Positions 16,079 to 23,829 of a stretch of DNA of 34,728 bases are shown piece after piece. The position numbers and the translations under genes are program-made. The notes under the pieces are model-generated. The model was not told the DNA's origin, searched no databases, and worked only from the letters and a program-made list of their open reading frames with translations. The stretch is from the NCBI RefSeq assembly GCF_003353055.1, contig NZ_QKWJ01000078.1:1-34728 (forward strand), written 5' to 3'. How positions within the stretch are numbered: position 1 is the stretch's first letter; each line of letters starts with the position of its first letter. The DNA is from Cupriavidus lacunae (GTDB lineage: Bacteria; Pseudomonadota; Gammaproteobacteria; Burkholderiales; Burkholderiaceae).

Positions 16079-16957
16079 CTACCTTGGCCCAGCGTCCAAA
16101 ATCCGGACTAGCCCGCGAATGCTGTCGAACACGCTGTCGGCACCTTCCACGAAGCCGTCGAGGTTCAATTGCTGAAGAATGTCGCGCCCTTCCTGTCGTT
16201 CCTTCATGCCGACGAGCGCCCCCTGAATGCGACGAAACGTCTCTTCGTCGAGATTCGTGCGGGCCACAATCGGCGGGAAGCCGTACTGCGGGGAACGCCA
16301 CGCCACCTTTACGTCTCGGGTGCGGTCCGGGTATCGCCTCTCAATGGTGTCGTAGACGTAGCCATCTATCTCGCCGGCATCTGCCAGTCCGGAACTCACC
16401 GCATCGACCACCTTCCGGTGCGCATACGTGAAAAAGGCCTTCCTGAAGAATGCGCTTGGCCGTATGCCTGCCCGAATCAACTCGGTGGTAGGAACCAGAA
16501 AACCTGAGTTCGACTGCGGGTCGCTGAACGCGAACACACGATTCCGAAGTTGCGTGATATGCGTAGTTTGGGCGTCGCCCTTGGGCACAATCAGGTAGGA
16601 GCGATAAAGCGGTTGCCCCTCGTAGTCTGGAATCGCCATCAACCGCATTGTCTGCTGGTGCGTGACGTAGGGGTAACCGCAGACCCATGCGACATCGAGG
16701 CGATTCGCAGCCAATAGCTCGTGGATTTCACGGTAGTTATTGCGCTGCACAAACCTCACGTTGGCATCGCAAACGCTTCCGAGTTCTTTGGCCCAACGTG
16801 CCAGCAGACTGATTTCGTTATCCAGGAAGACGGCCGTGGTGCCGAACGCAATCGATGGACGTTCGTCGCCTGAGGCGAACCTAAAGGCTGAGAGAAGCGG
16901 CAAGCTCACCGCAGAACGGAGAAGCCGCCGTCGACCGATGTTAAGAATTGGTGACAT
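16079..16957 (-). CDS. aioX: Periplasmic arsenite-binding protein, PhnD-like
   Basis: A 292-residue substrate-binding-fold protein of the PhnD/phosphonate type. The N-terminus RRRLLRSAVSLPLLSAF is a signal with Arg pair that fits the Tat or Sec route. The body has the two lobes of a binding protein (SIAFGTTAVFLDNE, VAWVCGYPYVTHQQ, SDPQSNSGFLVPT, GYVYDTIERRYPD). Only two cysteines remain in the mature part, Cys63 and Cys93; the Cys in the WVCGYPY motif corresponds by position to the one that AioX uses for arsenite. AioX presents As(III) to AioS. Its start lies 24 nt from the inverted repeat at 16981, in the shared control region with aioB. GGGGAG precedes the ATG. Confidence 0.85.
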   Translation of the reverse strand: MSPILNIGRRRLLRSAVSLPLLSAFRFASGDERPSIAFGTTAVFLDNEISLLARWAKELGSVCDANVRFVQRNNYREIHELLAANRLDVAWVCGYPYVTHQQTMRLMAIPDYEGQPLYRSYLIVPKGDAQTTHITQLRNRVFAFSDPQSNSGFLVPTTELIRAGIRPSAFFRKAFFTYAHRKVVDAVSSGLADAGEIDGYVYDTIERRYPDRTRDVKVAWRSPQYGFPPIVARTNLDEETFRRIQGALVGMKERQEGRDILQQLNLDGFVEGADSVFDSIRGLVRILDAGPR

Positions 16958-16980
16958 AACGGCTCACTCCCCCTCACGAA

Positions 16981-17000
16981 CCGTTACTGGACGGTAACGG
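16981..17000 (+). promoter_or_regulatory. Inverted repeat, likely AioR enhancer site
   Basis: CCGTTAC and GTAACGG are perfect 7-bp arms around the 6-base spacer TGGACG. The centre lies about 74 bp upstream of the -24 box of aioB, a normal distance for a sigma-54 activator, and about 33 bp upstream of the aioX start. I infer AioR binding. Confidence 0.6.
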
Positions 17001-17063
17001 CGCCCAGCGACTCCGCGTCGATATTTCCCTACACACGAGCCTGCCGACCGCCATTGAGCCGGG

Positions 17064-17078
17064 TGGCACAGGTCTTGC
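17064..17078 (+). promoter_or_regulatory. Sigma-54 (-24/-12) promoter of aioBA
   Basis: TGGCAC (17064-17069), five bases, then TTGC (17075-17078) match the RpoN consensus exactly, with the GG and GC dinucleotides 10 bp apart. Transcription should start near 17090, leaving a leader of about 40 nt before the aioB ATG at 17131. Confidence 0.85.
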
Positions 17079-17130
17079 CACGCAATCGATGCTAGCGACT
17101 AGGCAAGCAAGATTCAAGCAAGGAGGGAAC

Positions 17131-17655
17131 ATGTCCGAACTCAAAATCGACCGCCGGACGTTCTTGAAGCTGGGAGGCACCTCCGTTGCCGCCTCCGCTG
17201 CGTGTGCATTTGCGCCGACCGCAGCGGAAGCCGCCACACCGGTCGACACAAGCAAGACCAAGCTCCCATATCCGAGAAAGAGTCTGGCGCAACTCGGGCG
17301 GATGGGGCTCAACACCCCAGTCTCCTTCACATATCCGGACGCCGCGTCGCCCTGCATCGCTGTCAAACTCGGCAGCCGGGTCCCAGGCGGTGTCGGTCCG
17401 GAGGGTGACATCGTCGCGTATAGCACGATGTGCACCCATATGGGTTGCCCCGTGGCATACGAACCTGCGACAAAGACATTCAAGTGTCCTTGCCACAACA
17501 GCATCTTTGATGCGGAAAAGGCTGGACAAATGGTTGTTGGCCAGGCCACCGAAAATCTACCCAGAGTGAGGCTGCTCTACGACGATAAGACGGGAACAGT
17601 ATCAGCTGTCGGTGTGGAAGGCCTGATATACGGCCGCCAGGCCAACATCCTTTGA
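17131..17655 (+). CDS. aioB: Arsenite oxidase small subunit, Rieske protein
   Basis: A 174-residue periplasmic iron-sulfur protein that passes electrons from AioA to an external carrier. The Tat signal (DRRTFLKLGG, residues 7-16) precedes the Rieske fold. The 2Fe-2S ligands are Cys101 and His103 (CTHMGC) and Cys119 and His122 (CPCH), and the disulfide pair Cys106/Cys121 is complete, a feature that varies between AioB proteins. The start at 17131 follows a strong AGGAGG. aioA begins 16 nt downstream, so AioB supplies the Tat signal for the co-exported AioA, which has none. The sigma-54 promoter at 17064 controls both. Length is normal. Confidence 0.95.
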   Translation: MSELKIDRRTFLKLGGTSVAASAACAFAPTAAEAATPVDTSKTKLPYPRKSLAQLGRMGLNTPVSFTYPDAASPCIAVKLGSRVPGGVGPEGDIVAYSTMCTHMGCPVAYEPATKTFKCPCHNSIFDAEKAGQMVVGQATENLPRVRLLYDDKTGTVSAVGVEGLIYGRQANIL

Positions 17656-17671
17656 GTGCGAGGAGCTGAAA

Positions 17672-20149
17672 ATGGCTACCGAAAAGGACCGCATCGTGCT
17701 ACCGCCGGTCACGGCCAAGCGGACAAACATGACCTGCCACTTCTGCATCGTCGGATGCGGGTATCACGTTTACAAGTGGCCGGAGGACCAGGAAGGGGGG
17801 CGCGCACCGAACCAGAATGCGCTCGGACTTGATTTTCGCAAGCAGCTGCCGCCGCTCGCGATTGTCATGACGCCCGCGATGGAGAATGTCATCACCGAAC
17901 GTGACGGCTCGCGCCACACCATCATGATTGTCCCGGACAAGAGTTGCGTCGTGAACAGCGGACTCAGCTCGACACGGGGCGGCAAGATGGCAACGTATAT
18001 GTACGCACCGGACGGGCTCACGAAGGACCGCCTCAAGAATCCGCGCGTCTATCTGAGCGACCAATGGGTCGATACGACCTGGGACCAGGCGTTGGCCCTA
18101 TACGGCGGCCTGATGAAGAAGGTGCTCGACAAGGATGGCCCGAACGGCATCGCCTTTTCTGCCTTTGACCATGGCGGTGCGGGTGGTGGATTCGAGAACA
18201 CGTGGGGGTCGGGCAAGCTGATGTTCACGGCGCTGCAGACTCCGATGGTCCGCATCCACAACAGGCCGGCGTACAACTCCGAATGCCATGCCACGCGTGA
18301 GATGGGCATTGGAGAACTGAACAACTCATACGAGGACGCCGAACTCGCCGACGTCATCTGGTCCATTGGCGCCAACTCGTACGAAACGCAAACGAACTAC
18401 TTCCTGAACCATTGGGTGCCAAATCTCAATGGAACGACGGCTGACAAGAAGAGGAAGTGGTTCCCTGGAGAAGCGACGCCGAAGACAAAGGTCGTGTTCG
18501 TCGACCCGAGACGCACTCCGACCATCGCAGTTGCCGAAAAGGTGGCGGGGAAGGATAACGTGCTGCACCTGGACATTCAGCCGGGGACAGATATTGCGCT
18601 GTTCAATGGCCTTTTCACGTACGTCGTCCAGCAGGGGTGGATTGACCGCGAGTTCATTGCTGCACACACGAGCGGGTTCGATGCGGCGGTACAGGCCAAC
18701 AAGCTGTCCCTTGAAGATTGCAGCAAAATCACCGGCGTGCCTGTTGAGAAGATTCGGACGGCGGCCGAATGGTCCTACAAGCCAAAGGCTTCGGGCCAGA
18801 TGCCGAGGACAATGCATACCTATGAAAAGGGCATCATCTGGGGCAACGACAACTATCTGATTCAGTCCTCCCTCGTGGACCTTGCGCTCGCGACGCACAA
18901 TGTCGGACGGCGAGGTACCGGCTGCGTTCGTATGGGCGGTCACCAGGAAGGCTACACCCGGCCTCCGTACCCCGGTGACAAGAAGATATACATTGACCAG
19001 GAACTCATCCAAGGCAAGGGCCGGATGATGACGTGGTGGGCTTGTAATAACTTCCAGACCAGCAACAACGCTCAGCAGTTGCGCGAAGTTGTTCTGCGCA
19101 GGTCGCAAATCGTCAAGGACGCGATGCAGCGCGCCCGTGGCGTGACCACCGAGCAGATGGTCGACGTTATTTATGATGCGACTAGCAAGGGCGGGCTGTT
19201 TGTAGCGAGCATCAACCTCTACCCTACCAAGCTCGAAGAGGCTGCACATCTGCTGTTGCCAGCGGCACATCCGGGCGAGATGAATCTGACTTCCATGAAT
19301 GGCGAACGGCGCATGCGGCTTTCCGAACGGTTCATGGACCCGCCTGGAACGGCTCTGCCAGACTGCCTTATCGCGGCTCGCATCGCTAACACGCTGCGCG
19401 ACATGTACCGCAAGGATGGCAACGCGAAGATGGCCGCCCGGTTTGAAGGCTTTGACTGGAAGACTGAGGAGGATGCATTCAACGATGGCTTCCGCAAAGC
19501 TGGACAGCCGGGCGCTGGGAAGATTGACAGCCAGGGCGGCGATACGGGCAATCTGGTGACTTATGAGCGGTTGCGTGTGATGGCCAACAACGGTGTGCAG
19601 CTGCCGGCGAAGGCGTGGGAAGGAGGAAAGCTGGTCGGCACAGAGATGATGTATATGGATGGTAAGTTCGACACGCCGGACGGCAAGGCACAGTTCAAGC
19701 CGTCGCCATGGCCAGGTCTACCGAAGCTCATAGCCGACCAGAAGGCGAAGTACCGGTTCTGGATTAACAATGGCCGCACGAACGAAGTGTGGCAAACGGT
19801 CTATCACGACCAGTACAACGATTTCGTCCGCACGCGGGACCCGATGGCTTATATCGAAATGAACCCTGAAGATGCTCAGCAACTCGGCATTGCTGCGGGA
19901 GACATCGTCGAGGTCTTCAACGACTTCGGGTCTACCTATGCCATGGCTTATCCGGCTGCCGAAATCAAGCATGACCAGACGTTCATGGTGTTTGGCCATG
20001 TCAATGGCATCCAGGATAACGTCACGACGACATGGACGGACCGCAACATCGTTCCTTACTACAAAGGCACGTGGGCGAACGTTCGACGCGTTGGGTCGAT
20101 GGACGACTACAAGAAAACGGTGAGCTTCAAGAGCCGCCGCTACACATAG
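17672..20149 (+). CDS. aioA: Arsenite oxidase large subunit, molybdopterin protein
   Basis: An 825-residue enzyme of the DMSO-reductase superfamily that oxidises arsenite to arsenate at a Mo-bis-pterin centre. The [3Fe-4S] site uses Cys22, Cys25 and Cys29 (CHFCIVGCGYH), and the usual fourth ligand is replaced by Ser (CVVNSGLSSTRGG), the hallmark of AioA. The arsenite funnel residues near SECHATREMG, the N-terminal pterin domain, and the C-terminal pterin-binding beta-barrel (RFWINNGRTNEVWQT, then GIAAGDIVEVFND) are all present. No signal peptide, consistent with export carried by AioB. Full length with no odd features. GAGGAG precedes the ATG. Located in the periplasm. Confidence 0.97.
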   Translation: MATEKDRIVLPPVTAKRTNMTCHFCIVGCGYHVYKWPEDQEGGRAPNQNALGLDFRKQLPPLAIVMTPAMENVITERDGSRHTIMIVPDKSCVVNSGLSSTRGGKMATYMYAPDGLTKDRLKNPRVYLSDQWVDTTWDQALALYGGLMKKVLDKDGPNGIAFSAFDHGGAGGGFENTWGSGKLMFTALQTPMVRIHNRPAYNSECHATREMGIGELNNSYEDAELADVIWSIGANSYETQTNYFLNHWVPNLNGTTADKKRKWFPGEATPKTKVVFVDPRRTPTIAVAEKVAGKDNVLHLDIQPGTDIALFNGLFTYVVQQGWIDREFIAAHTSGFDAAVQANKLSLEDCSKITGVPVEKIRTAAEWSYKPKASGQMPRTMHTYEKGIIWGNDNYLIQSSLVDLALATHNVGRRGTGCVRMGGHQEGYTRPPYPGDKKIYIDQELIQGKGRMMTWWACNNFQTSNNAQQLREVVLRRSQIVKDAMQRARGVTTEQMVDVIYDATSKGGLFVASINLYPTKLEEAAHLLLPAAHPGEMNLTSMNGERRMRLSERFMDPPGTALPDCLIAARIANTLRDMYRKDGNAKMAARFEGFDWKTEEDAFNDGFRKAGQPGAGKIDSQGGDTGNLVTYERLRVMANNGVQLPAKAWEGGKLVGTEMMYMDGKFDTPDGKAQFKPSPWPGLPKLIADQKAKYRFWINNGRTNEVWQTVYHDQYNDFVRTRDPMAYIEMNPEDAQQLGIAAGDIVEVFNDFGSTYAMAYPAAEIKHDQTFMVFGHVNGIQDNVTTTWTDRNIVPYYKGTWANVRRVGSMDDYKKTVSFKSRRYT

Positions 20150-20157
20150 GTGGCAGA

Positions 20158-20178
20158 GGGCCGGCGCGTTGCCGGCCC
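20158..20178 (+). terminator. Hairpin between aioA and moaA
   Basis: GGGCCGGC and GCCGGCCC pair over eight bases with a 5-nt loop, followed only by CTTCCCATTT, not a full T-run. It may reduce read-through from aioA into moaA rather than stop it. Confidence 0.5.
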
Positions 20179-20225
20179 CTTCCCATTTCTGTCTGCAGCT
20201 GAACACGAGCTGGATAGGTGGCGCG

Positions 20226-21353
20226 ATGAAATCATTCACCCTGGGGCGCGTGATTCCTCTGGTGGATGTCACTGCCTTCCACCCTACAGAGAACCACTTC
20301 CGCACCGCAGATGTCACCGCTGTTGCATTGCCGGTTCAGGACACGCGGCTTCGGCCGTTGCGAGACTTACGCATTTCGGTAACAGACCGCTGTAACTTCC
20401 GCTGCATCTACTGTATGCCGAAGGAGGTTTTCGGCAAGGACTACCCATTCCTGCCCCGAGCTGAGTTGCTCACCTTCGAGGAAATCGAGCGTATTGCACG
20501 TGTGTTCGTCGGCCTCGGCGTTGAGAAAATTCGCCTGACTGGCGGGGAGCCATTGTTGCGAAAGGACCTGGAATACCTAGTCGAGTTGTTGGCGAAACTG
20601 AGAACGCCCGGCGGCGACGACATCGACCTATCGCTGACAACGAACGGCTCACTGCTTAGCCGCAAGGCGCAGTCACTTCGGGACGCGGGGCTGAAGCGCG
20701 TCACAGTGAGTCTCGACTCAGTCGACGAGGCCGTGTTTCAACAGATGAACGGCGTTGGCTTTTCCGCTGCAAGTGTTCTTGAAGGGATTGGCTCGGCGCT
20801 GCGCGTAGGCTTCGCGCCGGTCAAGGTCAATATGGTCGTCAAGCGCGGCGTGAATGACACGCAGATTCTTCCCATGGCGCGGCACTTCCGGGGGACGGGC
20901 ATCGAAGTTCGGTTCATTGAATTCATGGACGTCGGCACGAGTAATGGCTGGAACCTGGAGTCGGTTGTCCCTTCGTCCGAGGTTATACGGACTATCGAAT
21001 CAACGTTCCCACTCGTCCCGGCCGGGCGCGACAGGCCATCGGACACCTCAGTTCGATTCCGTTACGCAGATGGCCAGGGAGAAATTGGCGTTATCTCGAG
21101 CGTCTCACGGCCGTTCTGCGGCAATTGCACACGGCTGAGGCTGTCCGCAAACGGCCAGCTCTTCACTTGCCTGTTTGCCTCTCATGGCGAGGACATCCGA
21201 GCGCCATTGCGCAGCGGAGACTCTGACGACGCGTTGCGCCGACGAGTGGCCGACCTTTGGCTGCATCGAACTGACCGCTATTCGGAGCAGCGCGCTGAAA
21301 ACACAATCGCACCCAACCAGCCCAAAGTCGAGATGTCGTTCATCGGCGGTTGA
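20226..21353 (+). CDS. moaA: GTP 3',8-cyclase MoaA, linked to arsenite oxidase
   Basis: A 375-residue radical-SAM enzyme for the first step of molybdenum-cofactor synthesis, cyclising GTP. The radical-SAM cluster CNFRCIYC (Cys56, Cys60, Cys63) and the second cluster CGNCTRLRLSANGQLFTC are intact. Also seen are GLGVEKIRLTGGEP and the invariant C-terminal double glycine (SFIGG). The start at 20226 is preceded by AGGTGG; the frame is open for 19 more codons upstream to 20169. It lies 76 nt after aioA on the same strand. Such an extra moaA next to aio genes probably raises cofactor supply for AioA; housekeeping copies are presumably elsewhere in the genome. Confidence 0.95.
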   Translation: MKSFTLGRVIPLVDVTAFHPTENHFRTADVTAVALPVQDTRLRPLRDLRISVTDRCNFRCIYCMPKEVFGKDYPFLPRAELLTFEEIERIARVFVGLGVEKIRLTGGEPLLRKDLEYLVELLAKLRTPGGDDIDLSLTTNGSLLSRKAQSLRDAGLKRVTVSLDSVDEAVFQQMNGVGFSAASVLEGIGSALRVGFAPVKVNMVVKRGVNDTQILPMARHFRGTGIEVRFIEFMDVGTSNGWNLESVVPSSEVIRTIESTFPLVPAGRDRPSDTSVRFRYADGQGEIGVISSVSRPFCGNCTRLRLSANGQLFTCLFASHGEDIRAPLRSGDSDDALRRRVADLWLHRTDRYSEQRAENTIAPNQPKVEMSFIGG

Positions 21354-21369
21354 TGGTCGACTATCTGCC

Positions 21370-21399
21370 AGTGCCTGTTTTCCGGCGTGGCACTTTTCT
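21370..21399 (+). terminator. Probable terminator after moaA
   Basis: AGTGCC and GGCACT form a 6-bp stem around a 13-nt loop, followed by TTTTCTCCTT. It lies 17 nt past the moaA stop and is a plausible end for the aio transcript. Confidence 0.6.
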
Positions 21400-21495
21400 C
21401 CTTGACCTTCCCACTGTGGCAACGTCCACAATGCCTGCATTAGGTCAGGTGCCCTGCGCAAGGGGATATGGACCATCAGCGGTGGGAGACGGAAG

Positions 21496-21825
21496 ATGGG
21501 TACCTTAAAGCACTCTCTGAGTGACGACGTGCTGGCGGTATTCAAGAGGGCCTGCCGGGAAAACGACTTCGAACTGGCCAACCACCTGCTGTCCGCGCTT
21601 GAAATCGTGGCGAGTAAGCAGACCGACAGACATCGACTAGTACGACACCCATTAAATAGCTTTAATAATTACGAGTACCACCGTCTCGTTGGAACCCGGA
21701 AGCCGTCGCCGCCCCCAATCACGTGCAAACGACAGCGACGGGTGGGGAGTGTGAGTTCGCTGATATGGGACGCCGCCGTCCGGCTGCTCGACACTGCCAC
21801 CGTCAAGAATCCGCCACATTGCTGA
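21496..21825 (+). CDS. Small protein, N-terminal part conserved, tail doubtful
   Basis: The first ~45 residues (MGTLKHSLSDDVLAVFKRAC, RENDFELANHLLSALEIVA) are acidic and helical and resemble short conserved proteins of Burkholderiales in which an SDDVxxVFKRAC motif is common. After about residue 50 the reading becomes Arg- and Pro-rich and no longer resembles them, so the real gene may have been cut and fused to foreign DNA near 21640. GGAAG precedes the ATG. Function unknown. It lies after the aio terminator, so it is probably not part of that transcript. Confidence 0.45.
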   Translation: MGTLKHSLSDDVLAVFKRACRENDFELANHLLSALEIVASKQTDRHRLVRHPLNSFNNYEYHRLVGTRKPSPPPITCKRQRRVGSVSSLIWDAAVRLLDTATVKNPPHC

Positions 21826-22224
21826 CGCAGAACCCGGCCCGAGCCAATGTTGGCAAAGGCCGATCGCCCGCCGGCCAACGTGTCAAAACGAATGGCCGTT
21901 GCGCACCAGATAACTGCCATCGAAGCGTCAGTGGGGCGAGTGGCAGTTTTGGGTCGGTCGGGAAGAGCCGGCCGGCGCCTTCCACTCAGTCGGCGGATGC
22001 CGAACCAGCCGCCAGTTCTGCCGTGCGGTAGCGGATAGCTGGACGTTCGTCGGAAAGCGGTCGCGAAGCGAGGCAGGCCGTTCGCCGGCGACACCTCTCG
22101 TGCACTATAACTAACAGACACAGGTGGGGGCGTGCCCTCCGGGCTCGGAATGCTACCAATCGCCCTGTCCGGCGTGCTGCTGTCGGCATGGCTGGATATC
22201 ACCAGCCTACCGAGGGAGGGCGAC
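21826..22224. other. Non-coding stretch upstream of the SDR gene
   Basis: About 400 bases rich in GGCCGTT- and TGGCAGT-like words that recall the degenerate spacers often left by old insertion elements. A TATAAC word near 22108 could be the -10 of the following gene. I see no protein or RNA gene. Confidence 0.35.
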
Positions 22225-23019
22225 ATGTCCGAGACAAGCAAAGTAGTCCTGGTCACGGGGGCTACCGGCGGCATCGGGAGCGCCGTCTGCGCACGGCTGG
22301 CGCACGCAGGTTATTCGCTGATTCTCGCCGCGCGCGACATTGGCAAGCTGCAAGGCGCCTGCGCGAATCTCCGGAGGCTTGGCGGCCAGTCATTTCACTG
22401 GATCTCCGTCGATATGTCCAGCGATGCCTCTGTCGCGTCGTTTTCCCATGAGCTTGCGGCGGAAGGAAGCGTCCTCGACGGCGTCGTACTGATGCCACCC
22501 CAGATGCGGCCCACCGGCGAATGCCAGCCTCCAGCGGACACGTGGCGCCAGTTATTCCAGAGCAACTTTATCGGCCCCCTTGAACTCCTTAAGAGCGCGA
22601 TCTCCACGATGCAGCCCGAACCCTCCCAAGGACGCCGGGCGAAAATTGTCATCATTTCCGCCATCACCTCAGTGCAAGCCCTTGGAAACTACGCCACCAG
22701 CAACGTCCTGCGTTGTGCATGGCTGGCTCAGGCCAAGACGCTTGCTTTCGCGATGGGCGAGAGAGGGATTCACGTCAATACCCTCTCTCTCGGAGGCACG
22801 CTGACCCCAGACTATGTGGCATCGATCGGCCAGCGTGCCACCAAGGTTGGCATGACCTTCGATGAGCGGTTAGCCGAGGAAACTTCGAACATTCCCTTGC
22901 GGAAGTATGGAAGCCCGGAAGAGGTGGCTCTGGCGGTCGAAGTCTTGTTATCCCCTTTCTCCGACCACATGACTGGCGTGAACCTGCTGCATGATGGCGG
23001 GTTTACAAGAACCTATTGA
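22225..23019 (+). CDS. SDR-fold protein with altered active site
   Basis: A 264-residue Rossmann-fold protein of the short-chain dehydrogenase family. The nucleotide-binding TGATGGIG (11-18) is intact, as are the Ser region (IISAIT) and the C-terminal HVNTLSLGGTLTP and GVNLLHDGGFTR motifs. Two standard features are missing: the NNAG strand motif reads VVLMPPQM, and the catalytic Tyr-x3-Lys reads YATSN (Tyr156, Asn160), so the Lys is Asn. Oxidoreductase activity may be lost or altered; a binding role or an unusual substrate is possible. GAGGGAGG precedes ATG 22225. It stands alone, with no clear operon partner. Confidence 0.8.
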   Translation: MSETSKVVLVTGATGGIGSAVCARLAHAGYSLILAARDIGKLQGACANLRRLGGQSFHWISVDMSSDASVASFSHELAAEGSVLDGVVLMPPQMRPTGECQPPADTWRQLFQSNFIGPLELLKSAISTMQPEPSQGRRAKIVIISAITSVQALGNYATSNVLRCAWLAQAKTLAFAMGERGIHVNTLSLGGTLTPDYVASIGQRATKVGMTFDERLAEETSNIPLRKYGSPEEVALAVEVLLSPFSDHMTGVNLLHDGGFTRTY

Positions 23020-23664
23020 GCGCTCACGAGCGAAGCAACGTCCCTTCCCGGGCCATAAAGCGTCGTTCGGCACCTGCCTTGCCGAGACGTTGGATCGTCC
23101 GGTCTCCTCACAAAACCGCCGCTCCGAGGCCGCATCGTGACCGCGCTGTTGGCTCGACAGCATGCTGAACCGAAGCCACCACGCTTCCCTCCCCCACGCC
23201 GCCTTAGGAGGCCCGCAGACTGTTCAACGACAGCAGCGTTTCCAAAGCCTTGCTGACGACGCTAGCCCCCGTTATCGTGTCTTATCGCCACGTCCCAGCG
23301 ATGCCAGGGCCTCACGTGCAGTCCGGCCCGGCGCGCTGCGGCTAACCGTGACTCGCCAGAGATGGCAAAAGCGCAACGGCGGTAGCCGGCCATCAGCGGG
23401 CGTTGGTTAGATCTTTCGCGCGGCCATTCGAGCGGCGGCTCCGCCCAGCCAACGGACATATGCGTCGCTCCCTCCTGCGCTTCGTCGGCCTGCGGTACTT
23501 CAGGCTGTGTATGGGGGGGGGTAAATGGTCTCTTACGTTCTGGCCCTGCCTGGCATCCCGCATGCTCCAGCAGCCCTGAAATCTTTACTGGATACGGCAG
23601 TGCTCCCTTCCGCGAGTGCTTTGTCCGACCCTCGTTCCGAAGTGCCTGCGCGCGGTGCCGCAGG
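23020..23664. other. Stretch without an assignable gene
   Basis: About 645 bases between the SDR gene and the IS30 tail. The minus strand carries one open frame of 137 codons (23262-23675), Arg- and Pro-rich with no recognised motif; it has protein-like blocks (PLMAGYRRCAFAISGESRLAA) but also a run of nine or more G/C bases at about 23515. I would not call it a gene. Confidence 0.4.
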
Positions 23665-23736
23665 CCATCGCGCAAAACACTAAACTTCGATGCACCGGCT
23701 GAACGATTCCATCAAGCCGTTGCATCGACCGGTTGA
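23665..23736 (+). pseudogene. C-terminal tail of an IS30-family transposase
   Basis: The frame reads PSRKTLNFDAPAERFHQAVA then STG and a stop at 23736. This is the usual IS30 C-terminus (RPRKTLGFxTPAERFxxCVA). Upstream sequence is unrelated, so only the last ~23 codons remain. It shows a second IS lineage was here before the ISL3 insertion. Confidence 0.7.
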
Positions 23737-23752
23737 TGAATCCGAAGTCGGT

Positions 23753-23805
23753 CAGAGACGGTCGCAGTTCCCCTGCGGCCGTCCGTCTGAGTGTTTGTCT
23801 TTTTT
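23753..23805 (+). terminator. Terminator whose T-tract took the ISL3 insertion
   Basis: CAGAGACGGTCGCAG (23753-23767) pairs with CTGCGGCCGTCCGTCTG (23773-23789) in a long GC-rich stem, followed by GTGTTTGTCTTTTTT. The ISL3 element begins in that T-run and duplicates its TCTTTTTT, so the stem keeps a T-run of its own. Confidence 0.6.
23798..23805. repeat. Target-site duplication, left copy
   Basis: TCTTTTTT immediately left of the ISL3 element; an identical 8-base copy lies at 25524-25531. Eight bases is the usual duplication for the ISL3 family. Confidence 0.85.
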
Positions 23806-23829
23806 GGATCGTCAGGAAAATGTGTGGGT
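23806..23829 (+). repeat. Left terminal inverted repeat of the ISL3 element
   Basis: Begins GGATCGTCAGG and ends TGTGGGT; overlaps the last codons of the transposase, whose stop is at 23812. Confidence 0.8.

Noticed and set aside
18326..19270. Long minus-strand frame inside aioA
   Set aside because: aioA is unambiguous. The antisense frame has no motif and arises from high GC content.
21669..22274. 201-codon minus-strand frame
   Set aside because: No upstream signal, Arg/Pro/Ser-rich, no motif; it spans non-coding DNA and the start of the SDR gene.
23262..23675. 137-codon minus-strand frame as a gene
   Set aside because: No recognised motif, contains a long homopolymer-like run and overlaps the IS30 tail. 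Left as unassigned.
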